Origin: an uncultured Treponema sp.
GTDB lineage: Bacteria; Spirochaetota; Spirochaetia; Treponematales; Treponemataceae
Direction: 5' to 3'
Assembly (NCBI GenBank): GCA_946611835.1
Contig: CAMOEE010000003.1
Location: 1-33,861 of the forward strand
Length of the DNA stretch: 33,861 nt
In this document: positions 26,887 through 33,861 of the stretch, in pieces
Numbering within the stretch: position 1 is the first letter of the stretch
How the letters are laid out: the number at the start of each line of letters is the position of its first letter
Program-made: the position numbers and the translations under genes
The notes under the pieces: generated by a model
What the model saw: the letters and a program-made list of their open reading frames with translations, nothing else
The model's database searches: none
What the model was told of the DNA's origin: nothing

Positions 26887-28197
26887 ATGGGCATTCAAGG
26901 AAATTTAGAGAAAAAAAACGATAAAGTAAAAAATAATTCTTTAAATTGCAGTGCCAAGACAAAACTTCTTTCTCTTTTTTCTGGCTGTGGAGGAATGGAC
27001 ATTGGCTTTTCTGGAAACTTCACCTGCCTTAAAAAATCAGTAAACGAAAAACTTCATTCTGATTGGATTGAATCAAAAATCGGAAATTGGGTGAAACTTG
27101 CTCCGACAAACTTTGAGACGGTTTTTGCAAACGATATTCGACCAGATGCAAAGGCTGCATGGATTTCTTATTTTGAAAAAGAAAATCCTGCCGCAAATGA
27201 CATTTATCATCTTTCAAGTATCGTTGATTTGGTAAAACAGGCAAAAGAGGGAACTTTTGAATTTCCGAAAGATATTGAAATCGTGACAGGAGGCTTTCCT
27301 TGTCAGGATTTTTCTGTCTCTGGTAAAAGACTGGGCTTTAACTCGCAAAAAAGTCATCTTGGAAAAAAACTGACCGATGATGAGCCTTCGGTGGAAAGTC
27401 GCGGGCAGCTTTATATGTGGATGCGAGATGTAATAACGCTTACTTCACCGAAAATCTTTATCGCTGAAAATGTCAAAGGTCTTACAAACCTTGAAGATGT
27501 CAAGGAAATTATCGAACATGATTTTGCAGAGGCGGGAAACGGCGGCTATCTTGTTGTAAATGCCAAAGTTTTAAATGCTTCACATTTTGGTGTTCCGCAA
27601 GGACGGGAAAGAGTTATTTTCTTTGGTTTTAATAAATCAGCCCTTACGAAACAGGCTCTTGAAGAGCTGTCAAAATCAAAAATTTCTGATGAATACAATC
27701 CTTATCCAAAAGAAACTCATTCGAAATCAGATGAAAGCCTTTATCCAATCGTGACTTGTTCAGATGCCTTTATCGACCTCAAAGAACCTGAATATTCAAA
27801 CGATAAATCACAGCAAGTTTATTCAAAGGCAAAATATATGGGAAAGCATTGTCAGGGGCAAACAGAGGTAAAGCTTGATGATGTCGGTCCCACAATAAGA
27901 AGCGAACACCATGGAAATATCGAGTACAGACGACTCAGTGCAGAACACGGTGGTAAACATAGCGAGGAATTAAGTTCTGGGCTTCCAGAGCGACGACTTA
28001 CAATCCGTGAATGTGCAAGAATACAAACTTTTCCTGATGATTATCAGTTTATTCTTCCAAAAACAGAAAAAAACAGCTCTGTTTCATCCAGTGATGCTTA
28101 CAAAATTATCGGAAATGCAGTCCCATGTGTGCTTGCATACAATATAGCCAAAAATATTGAGAGCAAGTGGAGTCTTTATTTTGGAGAGAAAAAATGA
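26887..28197 (+). CDS. DNA (cytosine-5) methyltransferase
   Basis: LLSLFSGCGGMDIGF (motif I), GGFPCQDFSVSGKRLG (IV), ENVKGL (VI), VPQGRERVIFFGF (VIII), YKIIGNAVPCVLAYNIA (X). Confidence 0.95.
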   Translation: MGIQGNLEKKNDKVKNNSLNCSAKTKLLSLFSGCGGMDIGFSGNFTCLKKSVNEKLHSDWIESKIGNWVKLAPTNFETVFANDIRPDAKAAWISYFEKENPAANDIYHLSSIVDLVKQAKEGTFEFPKDIEIVTGGFPCQDFSVSGKRLGFNSQKSHLGKKLTDDEPSVESRGQLYMWMRDVITLTSPKIFIAENVKGLTNLEDVKEIIEHDFAEAGNGGYLVVNAKVLNASHFGVPQGRERVIFFGFNKSALTKQALEELSKSKISDEYNPYPKETHSKSDESLYPIVTCSDAFIDLKEPEYSNDKSQQVYSKAKYMGKHCQGQTEVKLDDVGPTIRSEHHGNIEYRRLSAEHGGKHSEELSSGLPERRLTIRECARIQTFPDDYQFILPKTEKNSSVSSSDAYKIIGNAVPCVLAYNIAKNIESKWSLYFGEKK

Positions 28198-29264
28198 TAG
28201 TTTCAGAGAATTCAAAACCAGAAATCGCCGAGTTCAAAAAATTGATGGCAGATACAGATTCTTTTTTGAACAAAGAGGCAGTAGGTCATGAGCAATATTT
28301 TCAAAAGCGAAATTCTCAGTTGCTCGAAGAAGATGTTTGTGCAGCTTTACGAGAGTGTTCGAAAGGAACGAAATTTGATGGTTCTATCGAACTTGTTTCT
28401 GGCGCACAGTTTCCAGACATAGTGGCTGCAAAATGCTACGGAGTAGAAGTAAAAAGCACGATAAAAAATCATTGGACTTCAACAGGTTCAAGTATTCTTG
28501 AATCAACAAGAATTCCTAGTGTAGAGAGAATTTTTATGACCTTCGGTAAGCTTGGAGCACCGATTGAATTTCGCTCTCGTCCGTACGAAGAATGTCTTTC
28601 TGAAATAGCCGTAACTCATTATCCTAGATATAAAATTGATATGACTCTTGAAAAAGGAAAGACGATATTTGATAAAATAGGAATGACTTATGATGAGCTT
28701 AGAAAACTTGAAAATCCTGTTGAACCTGTATCTAAGTACTATAAGTCGAAATTAAAAGATGGAGAAAGTCTTTGGTGGGCAAGCGATGAGAAAATAGACG
28801 AACATACAGTTCCGATGACTGTAAAACTTTTTTCTACTCTAAGCAGCGAAGATAAGGAAAAAATTCTGGTTATTCTGTATACAATGTTTCCTCAGATTTT
28901 AGGAAAAAGAGGTGACAAATATAATAAGCCCGCCCTCTATCTTATGACAAGATTTGGTGTTGTGAATCCGTCTTTCCGTGATATGTTCTCAGCCGGTGGT
29001 CAAGTTGATTGTACAACAAAATCTGGAGTCATCGTAAAAATGCCGGCTGCTTTTGGCAGAATTTCAAAACACAAGGATTTGATAACAGAAACCTTGTTAG
29101 ATGCTTCGAAAGAAACCCTTGAAGAAAACTGGGGCATTGCACTTGATGGCAGAAACAAAATTTTACAATGGTGCGAGTTGTGTGCAACTGAATATGCTTC
29201 AACAAAAGATACTCTTGGCTATCAAACTGCAGTTACAATTCTTTTTAATATTTTTGGTTTCTAA
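28194..29264 (+). CDS. Putative type II restriction endonuclease, PD-(D/E)XK-like
   Basis: ATGA overlap with the methyltransferase; FPDIVAAKCYGVEVKST fits PD-x(n)-ExK. Confidence 0.7.
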   Translation: MIVSENSKPEIAEFKKLMADTDSFLNKEAVGHEQYFQKRNSQLLEEDVCAALRECSKGTKFDGSIELVSGAQFPDIVAAKCYGVEVKSTIKNHWTSTGSSILESTRIPSVERIFMTFGKLGAPIEFRSRPYEECLSEIAVTHYPRYKIDMTLEKGKTIFDKIGMTYDELRKLENPVEPVSKYYKSKLKDGESLWWASDEKIDEHTVPMTVKLFSTLSSEDKEKILVILYTMFPQILGKRGDKYNKPALYLMTRFGVVNPSFRDMFSAGGQVDCTTKSGVIVKMPAAFGRISKHKDLITETLLDASKETLEENWGIALDGRNKILQWCELCATEYASTKDTLGYQTAVTILFNIFGF

Positions 29265-29292
29265 TTCCTCTTATTCAGAAAAATCTTTGAGA

Positions 29293-29494
29293 AGTTGATT
29301 AACGCTAAATAGTCCGAATAAAACCAAACCTAGCCGATAAAAGCAAAAAAAACAGGCGGAGTCGGGGTTCTGGCACGAACTCGCCTGAGCTATGCTCACT
29401 GCGATGTTCGGGACAGGTTCCCGACGGGAGCCTGTTTTTTTTTGTTTGTGTTCGATAATTTCCTTTTATTCCGAAACTTAAGCGTTAATCAACT
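29293..29494. repeat. ~202-bp quasi-palindrome between restriction endonuclease and tkt, including the last tkt codons
   Basis: AGTTGATTAACGCT (29293-29306) and its reverse complement (29481-29494), plus GAATAAAA, A8/T9-CAGGC and GTCGGG...GAAC(A)TCGC blocks, all about the same centre. Confidence 0.85.
29343..29443. terminator. Candidate bidirectional terminator or structured RNA: A8-CAGGC ... GCCTG-T9
   Basis: CAGGC 29353-29357 pairs GCCTG 29430-29434, with a T-run after the stem on both strands; internal hairpins TGAGC-TAT-GCTCA and CGGGA-CAGGT-TCCCG. Confidence 0.55.
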
Positions 29495-31445
29495 CCGCAA
29501 GTTTATCACTTGTGAAGCCGAAATGCTCTGCTACTTTCTTTGCCGGACCTGACTCACCGAAATGGTCAATCGTGAACAAGTCTTTTTTGCTTGAAACGTA
29601 AGCTTCCCAGCCAGTCTTGCATCCGGCTTCAGCTACGATTACGCGGCCTTTTCCGAGAATCTTTTTTTGGAAATCTTCGCTCTGTGACTCAAAGAGGTTC
29701 TTGTCGAGGATTGAGATAACCCGGACAGACTTTCCGCTTACTTTTGCGGCAGCTTCCAAAGCCATGTTCACTTCTGAGCCTGTTGCGACGATTGTGACAT
29801 CAGGATTTTCGGCACCTGTTTTTACGATGTAGGCACCTTTTTTGATTGTCTCACGCCAGTTTTTGTCTTCTTTTGCGTAAACAGGAACATTCTGTCTTGT
29901 GAGGGCGAAAAGAACAGGATGGTCTTTTGCCTCCATTGCCATGTGCCATGCGGCAACAGTCTCTTCGGCATCGCCCGGGCGCAAAACCTGCAAATTCGGG
30001 ATTGAACGGAGAGAAGAAAGCTGTTCGATTGGCTGATGGGTCGGGCCGTCCTCGCCGAGGTAGATTGAATCGTGAGTGAGGTCGTAGATTACCGGCTGCT
30101 TCATGAGGGCTGCAAGTCGGATTGAAGGGCGCATATAGTCAGAGAAGACGAGGTAGGTCGCACAGTATGGGCGAAGTCCGCCGTGCAAAGATATGCCCGC
30201 ACATTCTGAAGCCATGCCGAATTCTCGGATACCGAACTCGATTGAGCGTCCTTTGCGGTTTTCTGGTGAGAATGTGCCGTTGTCGCACTTCATTCCTGAT
30301 TTGTTTGAGCCTTTGAGGTCAGCTGAGCCACCAACCAGGTATGAATAGCGCAAGCCCATTGCATTAATCATATCACCTGAAGCAGTTCGTGTTGCAACTG
30401 ATTTTCCGACTTCGTATGTAGGATCATCGGCAGTGCCATCAGCAGTACCCTCGTAAGAAGCCTTCCATTCTTTTGCAAGCTCCGGGTTTTCTTTTGCCCA
30501 AGCAGCGAATTCAGCATTCCAGTCAGACTCTCGTTTTGCGAATTCTGCTTTTTTGTCAGCGAAATATTTTACGGCCTCTTCGTCAATCTGGAAGAATTTC
30601 TCCGGGTCAAGGCCCAGGTTCTTTTTGGTTTCTGCAACATCAGCTTCTCCAAGAGGCTCACCGTGAACTGAAGGAGTGCCCTGTTTTGGAGCGAATTTAC
30701 CGATTACAGATTTGAGCATGATGAGGGTCGGCTTGTTTTCTTCTTTTTTGGCCTGTTCAATGAGGGATGCAACGCCTTCAACATCGTACATGTCTCCTTT
30801 AAGAACCTGCCAGCCGTATGCCTCGTAGCGTTTTCCGATATCCTCTGTGAAAGTAATGTCGGTTGAGCCGTCGATTGAGATTTTGTTCTGATCGTAGAAG
30901 ACGATGAGCTTGCCAAGTTTGTTGTGGCCTGCGAAAGAAGATGCTTCTGATGAAACGCCCTCTTCGAGACAACCTTCGCCAACCAGAGCATAAGTATAGT
31001 GATTTACGATTTTGTGGTTTGCTGTGTTGTATTTTGCCTCAAGCATTGATTCTGCCAGAGCCATACCTACGGCAAGGGCAATTCCCTGACCGAGAGGACC
31101 TGATGTATTTTCTACGCCGTCACAAAGGCCGTACTCCGGATGACCACAGCATGGAGAGCCTACCTGGCGGAAATTCTTGATGTCGTCAAGGGTAACTTTG
31201 TATCCAGCCAGATGAAGAATTGAATACAAAAGCATTGAGCCGTGTCCTGCAGAAAGTACGAAGCGGTCACGGTCTGCCCATTTTGAATTTGCTGGGTTGT
31301 GCTTTAAAACCTCCCCGTACAAAAGTGCGGCAAGTTCTGCGGTGCCCAGCGGAAGACCCGGATGTCCTGAATTTGCCTTCTGAATAGCGTCAATCGAAAG
31401 ACTACGAATAGTTTTTGCGACAGCAGCGATTCCCTTAGAGTTCAT
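29478..31445 (-). CDS. tkt: Transketolase
   Basis: GHPGLPLGTAELAALLYGEVLKHNP, GHGSMLLYS, GPLGQGIA, DGPTHQPIEQLSSLRSIPN. Start chosen at MNSKGIAAVAK (31445) after SD GGAGGG. Confidence 0.96.
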   Translation of the reverse strand: MNSKGIAAVAKTIRSLSIDAIQKANSGHPGLPLGTAELAALLYGEVLKHNPANSKWADRDRFVLSAGHGSMLLYSILHLAGYKVTLDDIKNFRQVGSPCCGHPEYGLCDGVENTSGPLGQGIALAVGMALAESMLEAKYNTANHKIVNHYTYALVGEGCLEEGVSSEASSFAGHNKLGKLIVFYDQNKISIDGSTDITFTEDIGKRYEAYGWQVLKGDMYDVEGVASLIEQAKKEENKPTLIMLKSVIGKFAPKQGTPSVHGEPLGEADVAETKKNLGLDPEKFFQIDEEAVKYFADKKAEFAKRESDWNAEFAAWAKENPELAKEWKASYEGTADGTADDPTYEVGKSVATRTASGDMINAMGLRYSYLVGGSADLKGSNKSGMKCDNGTFSPENRKGRSIEFGIREFGMASECAGISLHGGLRPYCATYLVFSDYMRPSIRLAALMKQPVIYDLTHDSIYLGEDGPTHQPIEQLSSLRSIPNLQVLRPGDAEETVAAWHMAMEAKDHPVLFALTRQNVPVYAKEDKNWRETIKKGAYIVKTGAENPDVTIVATGSEVNMALEAAAKVSGKSVRVISILDKNLFESQSEDFQKKILGKGRVIVAEAGCKTGWEAYVSSKKDLFTIDHFGESGPAKKVAEHFGFTSDKLAELINA

Positions 31446-31489
31446 ATAAAAGCCCTCCTTTAAAAATATCATTAGCCACCTGCAATTTG

Positions 31490-32938
31490 CTAGATGACAT
31501 TGAATCTGTTTTTCTTAACTTTGTCCAAGGCAGAAATCAGAAGCGGTTTTATGTCCTCAAAGTTCATTTCCATGCCTTCAAGGGAAAGCTCCATGGCACA
31601 GGCCTCTTCGTCCGCACAGTCCGAATCATCAGAAAGAATTTCCAGCATGCGTGAAATATGCGTGTACAACTGAGAGAGAGTGACGAGTTCCTGTTGTGGG
31701 AGCTGGTTCAGTTCCTTGTTGTCGCAATCAAGCTCATAAACCAGAGAGCCGACTTCACCGAACAATTTTAACGCCCTGTGACGGAGCGAACCGTTAGAAA
31801 AATCAGCAAACCAATTATAATTCTTGCGAAGTATAGCATTTCTATTGTGAATTTGCAATGTAAGCAACTTTTTCTCGTTATCAGATAAAGGAATATCCTT
31901 TGGAATCAGCTTTTCGATTACCTCGTCGATGTTATCTTTTTTTTCGTAAAGCGAGTCCTTGAGATAGCAGTCAATCACAAAATCAGGAAGAGCAAAGAAA
32001 GGAACAGCACGGCCGTCCTCCTCGTATATGTCATGGTTCCACTTTCCAACAGCAGGGACATCCTGCCCCTTGAACCAGAGCCTGGTTTCAACACCAAAAA
32101 GCTCAAGCCCGACTTTTTTTGATCTCTCCAGAAATTCGTGGACAGAGCCGCAATCAGGAACACAAAGCTCACGGCGGTTTTCGTAAAAGACATTCGCAAG
32201 CTGCTCCTCAATGCTTGAACAAGGCCCCATGCTGTCAAAACTTTCGAGAAGGGCGGATTCCAGCTTGTCGTACCATTTCTGCCGCTCCATGTCCTCAGCA
32301 CTAATCTGGAAAGGATTCAGCTTATGAGTGAGAACAGGAATCACTTCGATGATACCCTTGTCCCAGTCGTAGACCCGGCACAAAATACGGTCGCCATATT
32401 TGAAATCAACCTTGTCGAAAATCGGCTCCATGGAAATGCCGGTAAGGCTCATTTTTAGGGGAAGCTCAAAATTGTTCTCGGCAATATGCAAATCCTTGCA
32501 GGCAGGATCAGAACTGATATACTGTGCGGAAAATTCATCACCGTAGAGGCAGAACAAATCCCTGGCGGTGTTGCAGTCCGTGTCAAAAAGCTTTTCCGGA
32601 AGCTCCTGCCCTAAAAATTCAAAAGTGAGGGAATAAGAAAGAGCATCCAAATCTACAAAAGGCATGCATCTGTCGCCGGGAACGAAAACCTTCTGCTCAA
32701 CTTCTTTTTGGGTTGGCATAAAACTGAAAATCTGATCGGTAAAGGCACCTGCACGGGTGATATACATCTTTTTTTGCAGTGAAAAAGCCCGTCCGTCATT
32801 GTCGAGGAAATCCTTAAGTTCTTCGAGCGAAATTTTATGCCCCAGACCGCAGAGCATGACGAGAAGTTCCTTTGCTGAAAAAGGCATCGGATAAGTTCTG
32901 AGAAAATTAGTCAAAAAGTTTTCTATTGAAACACTCAC
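31490..32938 (-). CDS. Uncharacterised protein (482 aa), GTG start
   Basis: Long ORF with sensible composition; no family recognised. Start codon reads GTG on the minus strand. Confidence 0.75.
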   Translation of the reverse strand: MSVSIENFLTNFLRTYPMPFSAKELLVMLCGLGHKISLEELKDFLDNDGRAFSLQKKMYITRAGAFTDQIFSFMPTQKEVEQKVFVPGDRCMPFVDLDALSYSLTFEFLGQELPEKLFDTDCNTARDLFCLYGDEFSAQYISSDPACKDLHIAENNFELPLKMSLTGISMEPIFDKVDFKYGDRILCRVYDWDKGIIEVIPVLTHKLNPFQISAEDMERQKWYDKLESALLESFDSMGPCSSIEEQLANVFYENRRELCVPDCGSVHEFLERSKKVGLELFGVETRLWFKGQDVPAVGKWNHDIYEEDGRAVPFFALPDFVIDCYLKDSLYEKKDNIDEVIEKLIPKDIPLSDNEKKLLTLQIHNRNAILRKNYNWFADFSNGSLRHRALKLFGEVGSLVYELDCDNKELNQLPQQELVTLSQLYTHISRMLEILSDDSDCADEEACAMELSLEGMEMNFEDIKPLLISALDKVKKNRFNVI

Positions 32939-33009
32939 GATATAAAGATACTAAAAAAATGATGAAAAAGCAAAGAGTGAGATTACAAAGAAAAGATTAG
33001 AATTTTCTT

Positions 33010-33723
33010 TTATTCAGCCCTGCTTTTTTTTGATGTCAGCCTGAACCACATCCAGTAGTATCTTCGGTTAAAAAAGACCAGGAGTTTTGCCATCCCGAAA
33101 GAAATAGCGTAAATAAAAATAAAGCCGAGAATTATCATTAAAAGCGGCATGTTGTCAAAATCAAGGAAAAAGTAGGGAATTTTGTCGCCGGCGATTACAT
33201 TTCCCTGAATCAGGGCGATTATGATTGCCGCATAAACCGTTACGAAAGCCGTTCCATTCCAGAGCTGGCGGAAGCTCAAAAGGCCGAGCGGAGAGTCATT
33301 CAAAACAAATGAAAGGATTGTCAAAAGAGGAATCAAAAGATGCATAAAAAACATGTCGATTCGAAGGATGTGCATATGCTGACTGAAGAATGGAAGCTGA
33401 CTGAGCAAAACTACGATTAAAATAAGACTTTCTGCCACAGAGCTTGAAAGACGGATAAAATAGACCAGGGAGCGGGTCAGCTCAGTCTTGCGGGTAATTT
33501 CGATTATGTTGATTATGATAAAGGCCGTCGTCAGAATTGTGGTGAAGATTGTTCCGTCTACGGTCATCCATCTGAAGGTAAGCAGACCTTCCTTGTCAAA
33601 CTTGAAGATGAAGTAAACCGAAAAAAACCCGCAGAGGACAATGAGAGCGGAAATGGCGATGTTGAGGATTTTTTTTGTCCTGTAGCGTCTGTCAAAACCA
33701 GCGATGACCTGATCAATATTCAT
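33010..33723 (-). CDS. Uncharacterised ~6-TM membrane protein (237 aa)
   Basis: SD AAAGGAGGG before ATG; hydrophobic segments by eye. Confidence 0.75.
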   Translation of the reverse strand: MNIDQVIAGFDRRYRTKKILNIAISALIVLCGFFSVYFIFKFDKEGLLTFRWMTVDGTIFTTILTTAFIIINIIEITRKTELTRSLVYFIRLSSSVAESLILIVVLLSQLPFFSQHMHILRIDMFFMHLLIPLLTILSFVLNDSPLGLLSFRQLWNGTAFVTVYAAIIIALIQGNVIAGDKIPYFFLDFDNMPLLMIILGFIFIYAISFGMAKLLVFFNRRYYWMWFRLTSKKSRAE

Positions 33724-33782
33724 TTTTTCCCTCCTTTAAAAACACCGCGTTAGGCGGTCTTGCATGGAAGCAACGAATCTGC

Positions 33783-33841
33783 AAGTTTTCGTCAACGGCG
33801 AAAACTTGGCCGTGATAAAATTACAGGGATGTAATTTTATC
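33783..33841. repeat. Two adjacent strong hairpins upstream of the 6-TM gene
   Basis: AAGTTTTCG-TCAACGG-CGAAAACTT (33783-33807) and GATAAAATTACA-GGGA-TGTAATTTTATC (33814-33841). Confidence 0.8.
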
Positions 33842-33861
33842 ATGCCTCCTTTTGCAGGGCA

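Noticed and set aside
26887-29264. Novel defence island
   Set aside because: Only a standard methyltransferase plus putative nuclease pair is present; no further defence-like genes adjoin it.
29371-29384. TGGCACGAACTCGC as a sigma54 -24/-12 promoter
   Set aside because: -12 element reads CGC rather than TTGC, and the site lies inside the palindrome between convergent gene ends.
29343-29443. SRP (4.5S) RNA
   Set aside because: Size and closing stem fit, but the conserved GGAAGGAAGCAG-type loop is absent on both strands.
29293-29494. Transposon terminal inverted repeats or integron attC
   Set aside because: No transposase or integrase nearby, and the symmetry continues through the centre instead of being limited to ends.

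Overview
The window looks like an ordinary, gene-dense chromosomal segment from a spirochaete, most likely a Treponema-like organism; the taxon is my inference from gene content and protein style. Supported genes include trpG (N-terminus only, at the left edge, absent from the ORF track), trpE, bifunctional aroDE, rpiA, era, an Fe(3+)-type ABC transporter operon with an embedded patatin gene, a CPA2-type antiporter fused to a PTS EIIA domain, pepT, murA, two six-TM membrane proteins, a STAS/zinc-ribbon protein, an SDR, a TrmJ-like methyltransferase, ctpA-rsmE-wecG-like-sigma54 activator, a MinD/FlhG-like ATPase, lgt, a C5-methyltransferase plus putative restriction endonuclease, tkt, and two uncharacterised proteins. 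No rRNA, tRNA, CRISPR array or transposase was seen. I found no convincing new multi-gene system. The more unusual signals are non-coding: (i) long imperfect palindromes in two convergent intergenic gaps, one of which contains an inverted copy of the tkt 3' end; (ii) tandem hairpin repeats whose stems differ by compensatory changes; (iii) repeat elements inside the trpE-trpG gap, with a heptanucleotide tract that supplies the trpE stop codon; (iv) a recurrent promoter arrangement with a -10 box 6-7 nt before the start codon and no Shine-Dalgarno, suggesting several leaderless mRNAs. All homology calls are from motif reading only; no database search was run.
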